64,000 nt of DNA, taken from NCBI RefSeq assembly GCF_007289895.1, contig NZ_CP041660.1, forward strand, positions 1,178,001 to 1,242,000, written 5' to 3'. Within the stretch, counting starts at the first letter, position 1. Each line of letters begins with the position of its first letter. This stretch comes from Catenovulum sediminis (GTDB lineage: Bacteria; Pseudomonadota; Gammaproteobacteria; Enterobacterales; Alteromonadaceae). Below are positions 18,273-28,450 of this stretch, piece after piece. The notes beneath the pieces were generated by a model. The model saw only the letters and a program-made list of their open reading frames with translations, was not told the DNA's origin and did no database searches. The position numbers and the translations under genes are program-made.

Positions 18273-19685
18273 CTATTTAATTGCGTAATATACATAGCCA
18301 GATATTGTTACTGCCAATATCATATTGAGTACAACCCCCTCTTTAACCATGGTTTTAATTGCAAACTTGTCAGTACCATAAACGATAGCATTAGGTGCCG
18401 TTGCAACAGGCAACATAAACGCGCAACTGGCACTCATTGCAGCAGGAATCATTAATAATTTAGGGTCGATGCCCGCAGCGACACCCGCCGCGGCCAAAAC
18501 CGGCATCAATAAAGTTGTCGTGGCGGTATTACTGGTGATCTCTGTTAAAAATGTCACAAATAAACAAACAACAAGAATCATTAAGTAAGTCGGCCAGTGC
18601 GTTAAAGCGGTTAAACTTTGCCCTAATAATTGGCTTAGGCCACTGGCCTGAAAAGCTTTTGCAATACAAATACCACCGGCAAACAATAACAACATTCCCC
18701 ACGGAATATCGGTTGCAGTTTGCCAGTCCAATAAATACTTACGCTGTACTTGCCCTTCAATAACCTCATTATGGCTAGGCACAATAAACATCAGTAACAC
18801 CCCAAACAAAGCAATACTACTATCGCCAATTGTGCGATTACCCAACAAAGCACTCCAGCCGCCAAAGGGCTCACTGCGGAAAATCCACAACACGACAATT
18901 AACGAAAATACATACAAAACCCGTTTTTCAGATAAACGCCACTGACCAACGCAGGGTAGCTGCACCTCAACACTTTTGTTTAGCCCCCGCCCTAGCCACA
19001 AAGCCATCATTGGAATCGCCAATATAACAACCGGAATACTGGTTTTCATCCACTCTAAAAAGCCAATCTCCTGTGCAAAATGTGTTTGATAAACAGCCGC
19101 AAAAATCACATTTGGCGGGGTTCCAATTAAGGTTCCAATACCCCCGACACTGGCAGCATATGCTATCCCAAGTAACAGCACGACACCAAACCGGCGGTCA
19201 TTTGCATTGCTGGCAATCGCCAGCACCATAGGCAATAACATTAAAGTCGTTGCCGTATTGCTAATCCACATGCTTAAAAATGCAGCACTGATCATCAAGC
19301 CAAAAAGAATTTTTTTAGGTTGGTTACCACCAAACAAATTGATCAAATAAAGAGCGAGACGCTGATGTACACCACTTTTTTCCATTGCTTTAGATAACAT
19401 AAATGCGCCCATTAACAATAAAATAACGTGACTGCCTAAAGCAGAGGCCGCGACCTTGTGATCGAGTACCCCAAACATCGGAAATAAGATAAAGGGAATA
19501 AGAGAAGTAACTGGGATAGGCAAAGCCTCAGTGACCCACCAAACAGCAGTAAGCATGGTAATAGCCGCAGTTGCACAAATAATATAAGGTTGTTGCCAAA
19601 CAAATGCACACAACAATGCGGTAACTGTGGCCATTAATGGCGCCAATAATACCATTAAAAAATTTGACTGTGTCTCCGTTTTCAT
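18273..19685 (-). CDS. DASS/SLC13-family sodium-coupled carboxylate (or sulfate) transporter
   Basis: The 470-residue protein has many membrane helices and two copies of the family's SNT motif (SNTATTLMLLP near 141 and SNTATTTLLMP near 395). It also has the inverted repeat halves and GTPPNVIFAAVYQ. Members take up di- or tricarboxylates, or sulfate, with sodium ions. The substrate cannot be fixed from the sequence. It lies alone, divergent from the MAPEG gene. Confidence 0.88.
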   Translation of the reverse strand: MKTETQSNFLMVLLAPLMATVTALLCAFVWQQPYIICATAAITMLTAVWWVTEALPIPVTSLIPFILFPMFGVLDHKVAASALGSHVILLLMGAFMLSKAMEKSGVHQRLALYLINLFGGNQPKKILFGLMISAAFLSMWISNTATTLMLLPMVLAIASNANDRRFGVVLLLGIAYAASVGGIGTLIGTPPNVIFAAVYQTHFAQEIGFLEWMKTSIPVVILAIPMMALWLGRGLNKSVEVQLPCVGQWRLSEKRVLYVFSLIVVLWIFRSEPFGGWSALLGNRTIGDSSIALFGVLLMFIVPSHNEVIEGQVQRKYLLDWQTATDIPWGMLLLFAGGICIAKAFQASGLSQLLGQSLTALTHWPTYLMILVVCLFVTFLTEITSNTATTTLLMPVLAAAGVAAGIDPKLLMIPAAMSASCAFMLPVATAPNAIVYGTDKFAIKTMVKEGVVLNMILAVTISGYVYYAIK

Positions 19686-19847
19686 ACAATAAACTCTTTT
19701 CCATATATGCTTAGCTATGTACTTTACTCAGTTAACTTGATAAATAACAAGTAGCAAAGAAACATTTATTCAGAACCCTGTGCGCACGGCCCTGTGGTTT
19801 CGCACTGACCTAACATACTGACCATACTTAATAAGGATTAAAACACT

Positions 19848-20246
19848 ATGATATATGCAATGTTTGCGATGGTTATGCTGACTTTTTTAGTTGGCATAAT
19901 TACCTTTAAAACACGGGTAAACAGCGTAAAAAAAGGAGAAGTTTCAGCAAGATACTACAAACTAATGCAAGGAGATGAAATTCCGGAAGCCGTTATTAAA
20001 ACCTCGAGAAATTTTACCAACCAGTTTGAAATTCCGGTTTTATTCTATGTAGCGGCCAGTTTATTTGCTGCATTACAAATTGAAAGTGATATTGCCTTGG
20101 CTTGCGCCTGGATATTTGTCGCCTGTCGTTGCGCACATGCTTTTATTCACCTAACGTATAATCATTTATTGCATCGTATTATCGCGTTTTGGGCGGCTAA
20201 TTTTGCAGTATTAAGCATGTGGATAAGCCTTGTCAGTGAGATCTGA
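19848..20246 (+). CDS. MAPEG-family membrane protein
   Basis: The 132-residue protein has four predicted membrane helices and the MAPEG pattern RNFTNQFEIPVLFYVAA and CRCAHAFIHLTYNHLLHRI. The family includes glutathione-dependent membrane transferases. The bacterial members are mostly uncharacterised. AAGGA lies 11 nt before the ATG. No operon partner is evident; the PhnA-like gene begins 52 bp later. Confidence 0.85.
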   Translation: MIYAMFAMVMLTFLVGIITFKTRVNSVKKGEVSARYYKLMQGDEIPEAVIKTSRNFTNQFEIPVLFYVAASLFAALQIESDIALACAWIFVACRCAHAFIHLTYNHLLHRIIAFWAANFAVLSMWISLVSEI

Positions 20247-20298
20247 ATACAAGCAGGGTATAATCCATTTTTTAATATAAACAATAAAAGAACAGCCA

Positions 20299-20865
20299 AT
20301 GTCAATCGCAGAAAAAGTGCAACAACGCAGTAACGGCCAATGTGAATTATGTCTTGCTAAAGAAAATTTAGCGCTCTATCAGGTTACGCCCGATCAAGGT
20401 CGTGCAGAAGACAACCATGCAATGTTATGTCAAACCTGCCTGACACAGTATACAGGTGAAGAAACAACCATTAGTGCACATTGGGCCTGTTTAAACGACA
20501 GTATGTGGAGCCAAGTACCGGCTGTTCAAGTACTGGCTTGGCGTATGTTAAAAAAACTCTCAGCAGAAGCTTGGGCACAAGATTTACTGGATATGTTGTA
20601 CTTAGATGAAGAAACCCAAGCTTGGGCAGAAGCAGAAATACCCCAAAATGACCTTGAGCCAACTCTAGATAATAATGGGACACGCTTAAAAGCAGGTGAC
20701 ACAGTAACACTGGTGAAAGACTTACCGGTAAAAGGTGCCGGATTCACGGCAAAACGCGGAACCGTCGTACGCGGCATATCGCTTTGCGAAAATCCATTAC
20801 ATATTGAAGGAAAAGTAAATGGTGTGCGTGTTGTGTTGATCGCAGATTACCTGAAAAAAGCTTAG
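20299..20865 (+). CDS. PhnA-domain zinc-ribbon protein (YjdM-like)
   Basis: The 188-residue protein has an N-terminal zinc ribbon with CELCLAKE (about 15-22) and CQTC (about 49-52). A middle helical part follows, then a C-terminal PhnA domain (about 120-188) with LKAGDTVTLVKDLPVKGAG and GKVNGVRVVLIADYLKK. Despite the name, E. coli YjdM is not the phosphonoacetate hydrolase, and no such activity should be assumed. The longer N-terminal half relative to 111-residue YjdM is common in marine relatives. Confidence 0.85.
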   Translation: MSIAEKVQQRSNGQCELCLAKENLALYQVTPDQGRAEDNHAMLCQTCLTQYTGEETTISAHWACLNDSMWSQVPAVQVLAWRMLKKLSAEAWAQDLLDMLYLDEETQAWAEAEIPQNDLEPTLDNNGTRLKAGDTVTLVKDLPVKGAGFTAKRGTVVRGISLCENPLHIEGKVNGVRVVLIADYLKKA

Positions 20866-20987
20866 AGGTTATTGACGCGCAACAAACCTTATAGCTACAA
20901 ATCAGATAAAATTTACAACTCTGCTCATGCATTTTGCTGGCTATTATGTAACACTCGCAGTTTTCCCACAATTGAGCGGAACAGACG

Positions 20988-21947
20988 ATGAAAAAAGGGA
21001 TTATAATTACAGCTGGTGCAGTATGTATTGTGGCTGGCTGTGTCACTTTTGCACAAATTAAAGCAAATGAATATGCCAAAACTCAACTGGATAGTTACTT
21101 AGCTAAGTTAAAAACCCAAGGTGTTATCAGTCAAGCAAATTATCAAACTATCGACGTCAGTTTATTCGGTTCAGTGGAATTAACCAATCTAGCGTTACAT
21201 TCAGCTGATCTGCCTGAATCAATCACCTTGCAAAAGGTAACTATCAGTGATTTTGACGTACAACATGATATTCCTCACAGTATGAAGGTGCGACTTGAAG
21301 GCGTTAAGCTGCCTATTAACCTGCAAGATGAAAAATTTAATCACAGCGGTGTGTTTGCAGAATATGTCAGTAACTTAGGTTACACAGACCAGTTACCTTT
21401 AACAGCTGAAGTACAATACCAGTATGATGCGCAGAATGCTCACACCTATACCAGCTCGCTTGATATTGGGTTAACTCAACTGGGCAATTATCACATCAGC
21501 GCAACCACTAAAAACATCCCACTGAATGTTTTAATGGAACTAACAGCCAACAAAACGCCAAACCAGGCACAAATTGCTTCTGTATTACAAACCGCTGCAT
21601 TGCCAAACTTGGCAATATCCTTTAAAGACGAAGGCGCGGTCAGTACTTATATCAATATATCTGCCAAAGAAACCGGTATGGCACAACAAAAGGTGAAAGC
21701 ACGAGTCAATGAAGTATTGGCGATGCAAGCCGATATGTTACTACCACCACAATTGGATGCGTTTAAAGTTCAGCTTTTGGCAGAAATAGAAAGCTTTATG
21801 GATGGCAACAAAACTTTAAAAGTTTCAATTAATCCTGAGCATCAGGGTGAAGTGAATAAATTGCAGCCAGAAGTTATTGCCGCTTTAATGAAGCAAGATT
21901 TTGCTAACATCATCAAGCTGTTAAAATTAGAGATCAAAGCCAGCTAA
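20988..21947 (+). CDS. uncharacterised lipoprotein or membrane-anchored protein
   Basis: I do not recognise a named family. The 319 residues begin with MKKGIIITAGAVCIVAGC, which fits either a lipoprotein signal (VAGC, Cys18) or a single N-terminal anchor. The rest is a soluble, beta-rich domain with repeated segments (DVSLFGSVELTNLALHS, VTISDFDV) somewhat like DUF945/YdgA proteins. It ends inside the end of the LysR gene (21-bp convergent overlap). Confidence 0.6.
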   Translation: MKKGIIITAGAVCIVAGCVTFAQIKANEYAKTQLDSYLAKLKTQGVISQANYQTIDVSLFGSVELTNLALHSADLPESITLQKVTISDFDVQHDIPHSMKVRLEGVKLPINLQDEKFNHSGVFAEYVSNLGYTDQLPLTAEVQYQYDAQNAHTYTSSLDIGLTQLGNYHISATTKNIPLNVLMELTANKTPNQAQIASVLQTAALPNLAISFKDEGAVSTYINISAKETGMAQQKVKARVNEVLAMQADMLLPPQLDAFKVQLLAEIESFMDGNKTLKVSINPEHQGEVNKLQPEVIAALMKQDFANIIKLLKLEIKAS

Positions 21948-22793
21948 ATAATCGACCAAGAGTCGTATTTTGGGTGATAGATGCCGGTTTTGCGGATATA
22001 TCGCCCATATCCCTTCACCTTTAACTATATATTCATCTAATACACTAACCAGATCACCACTGGCTAGATAAGGTGCCACATAATAATCCGGCAATTGAAC
22101 TAAGCCTAAACCTTTCAGTGCCGCATCCAATAAAGCGTGGCCACTGTTATATCTTATCTTACCGCTTACTTTGATGATTTTTTCTTTGCCCCCATCAGAT
22201 AGCACCCAATGATCACGACTACCCAGTAAACAGGCATGTTTATCTAACATCGAGATAGTTTGTGGTTGACCATTGGCTCTAATGTAATCGGCAGATGCAC
22301 AAATATAATTGATGCGGCTCGCCAGCTTACGCGCCATTAAACTAGAGTCAGCTAATTTGCCTAAACGCACCGCGAGATCATATCCTTCATCAACCAGATT
22401 GACGTTTTGATTGGTCAAATGCGCATAAACCTGAATATCCGGATATTGCAAGATAAAATCGGTGACTTTCGGTAAAATCACTTGCTCACCATAGGTTACC
22501 GGTGCGGTTAATTTAATTTTACCTTTAGGTTTACTTTGTAAATTGGTAACCGCTCGTTCAGCTTCTTCTAAACCATCTAATACATGCCGACAATGCTGGT
22601 AAAATACCTGGCCTTCTTGCGTTACATTAATTTTTCGAGTGGTACGGTATAGCAGCTTGATATTAAGCCGCTCTTCCAATGCACTGACCTGCCGGCTGAC
22701 TTGAGCATTTGAAACACCTAACTTTTCAGCTGCACCAATAAAACTGCCGCAATCAACAACAGCCACAAATTCACTTACGCCATGCCACAACAC
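21927..22793 (-). CDS. LysR-family transcriptional regulator, probably of frmAB
   Basis: The 288-residue protein has an N-terminal winged helix-turn-helix (about 1-60, FIGAAEKLGVSNAQVSRQVSALEERL) and a LysR substrate-binding domain (about 90-285). It is divergent from frmA across 208 bp, the usual place for the activator or repressor of that operon. The AT-rich interval at 22800-22880 would hold its binding site, but I cannot define one. The effector is unknown; a formaldehyde-glutathione adduct is a guess from context. Confidence 0.9.
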   Translation of the reverse strand: MLWHGVSEFVAVVDCGSFIGAAEKLGVSNAQVSRQVSALEERLNIKLLYRTTRKINVTQEGQVFYQHCRHVLDGLEEAERAVTNLQSKPKGKIKLTAPVTYGEQVILPKVTDFILQYPDIQVYAHLTNQNVNLVDEGYDLAVRLGKLADSSLMARKLASRINYICASADYIRANGQPQTISMLDKHACLLGSRDHWVLSDGGKEKIIKVSGKIRYNSGHALLDAALKGLGLVQLPDYYVAPYLASGDLVSVLDEYIVKGEGIWAIYPQNRHLSPKIRLLVDYLAGFDL

Positions 22794-22881
22794 ATTATTA
22801 CCTATATGTAATAGTTAATTTAATAACGAGATATTATCATCAAATTATAAACAAATATAATCTCCAGATAGGTGAGCATAA

Positions 22882-24132
<1,251 letters not shown>

Positions 24133-24134
24133 AA

Positions 24135-24968
24135 ATGTTGCAGCTAATCAGTGAAAACAAATCGTTTGGAGGCTGGCATAAAAAATTTAGCCATCACTCA
24201 AATAAAACAAATTGCACTATGCAGTTTGCCATTTATTTGCCTCCACAGGCGAGTGAAAATCATAAAGTGCCCGTTTTATACTGGTTATCCGGTTTAACCT
24301 GCACTGACGAAAACTTTATGCAAAAAGCCGGTGCGCAAAAAATGGCGGCACAATTAGGCATCGCAATTGTTGCACCGGATACCAGCCCGCGTGGTGAACA
24401 GGTTGCAAATGATGATGCTTATGACTTAGGACAAGGTGCCGGTTTTTATCTCAATGCCACTCAGGCCCCGTGGAAAGAACATTATCAAATGTACGACTAC
24501 ATAGTGCACGAATTGCCAGCCTTAATAGAGCAAAACTTTCCGGTTAACCAAAAACGTGCAATTTCGGGCCATTCAATGGGCGGGCATGGGGCATTAACCA
24601 TTGCATTAAAAAACCCGCAAAATTACGTTTCAGTATCCGCTTTTAGTCCGATTTGTAATCCAGTTAATTGTCCTTGGGGTGAAAAAGCATTTTCTGCTTA
24701 TCTAGGTGAGGATAAATCAAGCTGGTTGCAATACGATAGCTGTGAATTACTGCACGGGGCAACTGCAATTTTGCCGATGCGTATTGAACAAGGCACACAA
24801 GATAACTTTTTAAGTGATCAGCTCAAACCTGAAAGTTTATTAAACATTGCTAAAAACAAACCGTTTGATGTGCAATTGAATATGCAAGAAGGTTATGACC
24901 ATAGTTATTATTTTATCGCTAGCTTTATCGACGAACATTTAGTCTTTCACGCTCAATATTTAAACTAG
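24135..24968 (+). CDS. frmB: S-formylglutathione hydrolase
   Basis: Hydrolyses S-formylglutathione to formate and glutathione, the second step after FrmA. The 277-residue esterase D-type alpha/beta hydrolase has the nucleophile motif [10 protein letters not shown] and the N-terminal [14 protein letters not shown] oxyanion region. The late [15 protein letters not shown] carries the catalytic His. It is translated directly after frmA and followed by a strong hairpin at 24986-25026. Confidence 0.96.
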   Translation: MLQLISENKSFGGWHKKFSHHSNKTNCTMQFAIYLPPQASENHKVPVLYWLSGLTCTDENFMQKAGAQKMAAQLGIAIVAPDTSPRGEQVANDDAYDLGQGAGFYLNATQAPWKEHYQMYDYIVHELPALIEQNFPVNQKRAISGHSMGGHGALTIALKNPQNYVSVSAFSPICNPVNCPWGEKAFSAYLGEDKSSWLQYDSCELLHGATAILPMRIEQGTQDNFLSDQLKPESLLNIAKNKPFDVQLNMQEGYDHSYYFIASFIDEHLVFHAQYLN

Positions 24969-24985
24969 GTAATGCATAATAACCC

Positions 24986-25030
24986 AATAGCCTTATGACA
25001 CTAAAAATGGTGTTTGTAAGGCTATTTATC
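24986..25030 (+). terminator. hairpin after frmB
   Basis: AATAGCCTTA (24986-24995) and TAAGGCTATT (25017-25026) form a perfect 10-bp stem. An inner ACAC/GGTGT pairing continues the stem. TTATCC follows rather than a long T-run. Confidence 0.7.
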
Positions 25031-25142
25031 CACTTCACCGGTTTGTCATTGAAGTGTGAAAATACAGTCATCTGCACAGGTTAAATTAGCTGGGCTTGAC
25101 CACTCTCAAACTCAAAAATTTATTGTCAGGGACTTAAATTCA

Positions 25143-26420
25143 ATGAAAACTTTCAAACAAAAAATCAACTTACTCAGTGCATTTTGCTTAGTATTTGGAC
25201 TGGTCGCATGCACCTTAGAAATTAACGATGATGACCCGCAGGATGAACCAGTTGCAACCAACAAAGTAATGGCGCAAGTGGGTGTCAGACCACTTTTTTT
25301 GGTCGACCAAATGCAAGATGGAACACTTAAAAACAAACTGCAGCAATGTAAATCTCAAACTTTTTACCGAACGGACTGGAGCATTGGTCACCGCGGTGCG
25401 GCCATGCAATTTCCTGAACACACTCAAGAATCTTATCAAGCGGCTATAGATTCTGGCGCCGGGATTGTTGAATGTGATGTCACTTTCACTCAAGACAAAG
25501 AATTGGTTTGTCGTCATTCACAATGTGATTTACATACCACGACCAATATACTTGCCATACCTGAGCTGGCAGCAAAATGCAGTACGCCCTTTACCCCAGC
25601 AGATCCAGAAAATGGTATTAGCGCCAGTGCACAATGTTGTACCAGTGACATCACCTTGGCGGAATTCAGAACATTATGCGGAAAAATGGATGGCGCAAAC
25701 CCAAATGCATTAACTGTTGACGAGTATATGGATGGTACAGCCAACTGGCGCACTGATGCACATTCTACTTGCGGCACCTTAATGACACATAAAGAAAGTA
25801 TCAGTCTGTTTAAAGAAGCCGGTGTAAAAATGACACCTGAATTAAAATCGCCCAGCGTGCAAATGCCATTTGATGGTATGACACAAGAAGAGTATGCACA
25901 AAAAATGATTGACGAATATGTTGAAGCTGGCATTCCGGCGTCAGATGTTTACCCTCAGTCATTTAACTTAGCAGACGTGCAATATTGGATTGCAAACAAC
26001 AGCGAATTTGGCCAACAGGCGGTTTATCTAGATGATAGATATAATGATTCGAGTTTTGATCCAAACGACACAAGCTCACTAACACCTTCGATGCAATTGT
26101 TAAAAAACCAAGGCGTTGAAATAATTGCACCGCCATTATGGGTTTTGGTTACGTTAGACAATGACAATAACATTGTCCCGTCTGAGTACGCTAAAGCCGC
26201 CAAAAGTGCTGGTTTAAAAATCATTACCTGGACACTTGAGCGCTCGGGTTTATTAACACAAGGTGGCGGTTGGTACTATCAAAGTATTACGGATGTTACT
26301 GACAATGAAGGGGTTGCGTTTGAACTATTAGACGTACTGGCAAAAGATGTTGGGGTAATCGGCGTATTTTCTGATTGGCCGGCCACAGTAACATATTATG
26401 CAAACTGTATGGATATTTGA
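25143..26420 (+). CDS. glycerophosphodiester phosphodiesterase-family lipoprotein
   Basis: I chose the ATG at 25143 because it gives a lipoprotein signal [23 protein letters not shown]-type end (LVAC) and has AGGGA upstream. A GTG at 25056 would add 29 unlikely residues. The GDPD fold is shown by [13 protein letters not shown] (first catalytic His), [17 protein letters not shown] (metal ligands and second His) and PELKSP. Near the C-terminus is [14 protein letters not shown]. An insertion rich in cysteine (CSTPF...CCTSD...TLCGK, about residues 140-185 of the short form) follows the catalytic His. It probably cleaves glycerophosphodiesters at the cell surface. Confidence 0.85.
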   Translation: MKTFKQKINLLSAFCLVFGLVACTLEINDDDPQDEPVATNKVMAQVGVRPLFLVDQMQDGTLKNKLQQCKSQTFYRTDWSIGHRGAAMQFPEHTQESYQAAIDSGAGIVECDVTFTQDKELVCRHSQCDLHTTTNILAIPELAAKCSTPFTPADPENGISASAQCCTSDITLAEFRTLCGKMDGANPNALTVDEYMDGTANWRTDAHSTCGTLMTHKESISLFKEAGVKMTPELKSPSVQMPFDGMTQEEYAQKMIDEYVEAGIPASDVYPQSFNLADVQYWIANNSEFGQQAVYLDDRYNDSSFDPNDTSSLTPSMQLLKNQGVEIIAPPLWVLVTLDNDNNIVPSEYAKAAKSAGLKIITWTLERSGLLTQGGGWYYQSITDVTDNEGVAFELLDVLAKDVGVIGVFSDWPATVTYYANCMDI

Positions 26421-26431
26421 TTTTAATCGTC

Positions 26432-26467
26432 AATGCCATCTCTATTAATGATGAGATGGCATTTATC
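26432..26467. terminator. bidirectional terminator
   Basis: AATGCCATCTC (26432-26442) and GAGATGGCATT (26453-26463) form a perfect 11-bp stem between the convergent GDPD and secreted-protein genes. A short T-run follows on the plus strand. Confidence 0.75.
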
Positions 26468-26485
26468 ATCAATATATGGCTAAGC

Positions 26486-27070
26486 TTATGACTCTTTGAT
26501 TAAATCAGAGAAATAATATGCATATTCATTTAGCAATTCTGCTAATTTTTCATCTGTTGATAAATCTTGTGCAAAAGTTTCGGTTGTTGAAACAACCCAT
26601 TGTTTCGCTTCGTCACTCAATCCAAAATCCATCGCCCAAAAAAAGTCAGTATCCGTGAAGTTATTTGAATAAGAATACTCAGATAAAGTCTCACCGTTCA
26701 CTTTAATTTGGTAGCGAATAATAACATCATTATTGCTGACAACAGGCACCACACCTAAAGTGCTCGCCGATAACATAATTGATGTAAAGGCCGCCGCATC
26801 TCCACCACTGGTGCTGGGTGTTTCAACCGAAACGACCAAAGACAAAGGACACCCCGGCGCCGACTGGCTTAAATTGGCTAAAATGGCTTGTTGCTTCAAC
26901 GGTTCAAAACTATCTTCATCTTTTAAATTACTGATAAAACGTATCTCAGGCAATTTAGCCGACACTTCAGATTCGCTCATTTTGTCAACAGCGTCTTCAT
27001 TCGCAAACAAGTTACAACTTAAGCCTAATGACAAGATAACTGTCGAAGTCAATTTATAAATGATATTCAT
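26486..27070 (-). CDS. secreted protein of unknown function
   Basis: The 194-residue product has a signal peptide (about 1-23, cut after LFA) and no family I recognise. It begins acidic (NEDAVDKMSESE) and contains SAPGCPLSLVVSVETPS, then a glycine/serine-rich loop. The later part has beta-strand-like IIRYQIKVNGETLSEYSYS. It lies 12 bp downstream of the S1-protease lipoprotein gene on the same strand, so the two are probably one operon. It could be a substrate or partner of that protease, but this is only inferred from position. Confidence 0.6.
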   Translation of the reverse strand: MNIIYKLTSTVILSLGLSCNLFANEDAVDKMSESEVSAKLPEIRFISNLKDEDSFEPLKQQAILANLSQSAPGCPLSLVVSVETPSTSGGDAAAFTSIMLSASTLGVVPVVSNNDVIIRYQIKVNGETLSEYSYSNNFTDTDFFWAMDFGLSDEAKQWVVSTTETFAQDLSTDEKLAELLNEYAYYFSDLIKES

Positions 27071-27082
27071 TTGTCACATCCT

Positions 27083-28285
27083 TTACTGATAACAAGCAAT
27101 TTGCGCAGACGCGTTCAAAGCTTTTTCACTAGAATTCCCAACAGCAGGAGTTTCCAACTCGGTATAATTCACTTTATATTTATCGAAAAACTTCTTTAAG
27201 TATTTTGCTTCCAAAGCGAAATTAACGTTTTGCGGAATAACACCCTCTTTAGCCAACTCTTTAATATTTAGCGTGCTTGTAACGACCCCCAATAACTCCG
27301 AACCATCTGAAACAATCGCCCCGCCACTTGACCCCGGTTGAATAGGGGCACTAAATTGAAATAAGCCTAAAGAGCCACTTAATGCCTTGTGAGAAGTCAC
27401 ATTGCCAAAAGTCATGTTAGGTGAGCTCGCCAATAACCCCTTTAATGGATAACTAACTGTTGTTATTTTTTCACCCAGTTTTATTTCATGTCCTTTGCGA
27501 AAACTCACATAATGCTCAGTCGCTTGGGCGGTTCTTAACGTTGCAACATCTAACAAACGGCTACTATTTTCAATGTGAGCATCCGATAGTCCATTTTCAC
27601 TCTTAACTTTAACGATTAAACAATCGTCTACCACATGATTTGCGGTGACAACATCACCTTCTGCATTAACAAAAAAACCCGTTCCACTGCTTGTCGGCTT
27701 TTCTTTATCTATTAATTTATTTAAATCAAGTTTGTTCATCGCGAGAAGATTTACAAATTTTTCTTTACTTGGCTGTTGTGAATTTAAAATATTGACCGCC
27801 AAGCGTTGAAAAGCTTTATAAGCCGCGTTGTAATAACCCGCTTCACTTTGATGATAGTTAATACCACTCGACTCTTTATAACTACCTGAAGCGATTTCAT
27901 TACCAGCAGCATCTAACAAAGAATACTTTGTGTTAAATATCACTTTTCCACCTTCAAAATCCCAGTCTGGGTTGAGATCTAAGAATAACCTGGCTTGCTC
28001 GGTTGATTTTCTATCAAACCATTTGGCTGAGGTGAAATATTGGCCAAATGACTTATTTAACGCTTCTCGCATCGCCAAACCGGGTTTATGCCAAGAGCCT
28101 GCGACCCAATACTCCATATCTTGAAATGCTTGTGGTATATACACAGCGATCTCAGTGCTATTGGGTACTGCTACATTGGCATTAATTTTATATCGCTTCC
28201 CTTTCGTTTTCTGTGTGTTCGCACAACTGGTAATCATAAGCAGGGTGCACATAAAAACGCACAAAAGACTTATTTTCCGTTTCAT
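27083..28285 (-). CDS. lipoprotein with C-terminal trypsin-like (S1) serine protease domain
   Basis: The lipoprotein signal ends MITSC (Cys21). Residues 30-180 form an unassigned domain with a repeat-like look (GLAMREALNKSFGQYF, GYYNAAYKAFQRLA). From about 198 a trypsin-like fold begins: SSGTGFFV, catalytic His217 in TANHVV, Asp246 in LLDVATL, and Ser320 in PGSSGGAI. All three catalytic residues are present, so it is probably active in the periplasm. No PDZ domain follows, unlike DegP/DegS. It is the upstream member of a two-gene unit with the secreted protein at 26486-27070. Confidence 0.82.
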   Translation of the reverse strand: MKRKISLLCVFMCTLLMITSCANTQKTKGKRYKINANVAVPNSTEIAVYIPQAFQDMEYWVAGSWHKPGLAMREALNKSFGQYFTSAKWFDRKSTEQARLFLDLNPDWDFEGGKVIFNTKYSLLDAAGNEIASGSYKESSGINYHQSEAGYYNAAYKAFQRLAVNILNSQQPSKEKFVNLLAMNKLDLNKLIDKEKPTSSGTGFFVNAEGDVVTANHVVDDCLIVKVKSENGLSDAHIENSSRLLDVATLRTAQATEHYVSFRKGHEIKLGEKITTVSYPLKGLLASSPNMTFGNVTSHKALSGSLGLFQFSAPIQPGSSGGAIVSDGSELLGVVTSTLNIKELAKEGVIPQNVNFALEAKYLKKFFDKYKVNYTELETPAVGNSSEKALNASAQIACYQ

Positions 28286-28450
28286 GTTTTTATATTTCCT
28301 TCAAAGAATATTTTTAAAGGCAAGATAATAACGAGAAAATGAACAAAAAACGAGACATAGAGAGCGACACTAACGACAAATGCTGAGAGCATCTTAGCCT
28401 CTATGGGCTTGCTACAGCCGTCATCTATGCAATATCCACTATTATTTATT

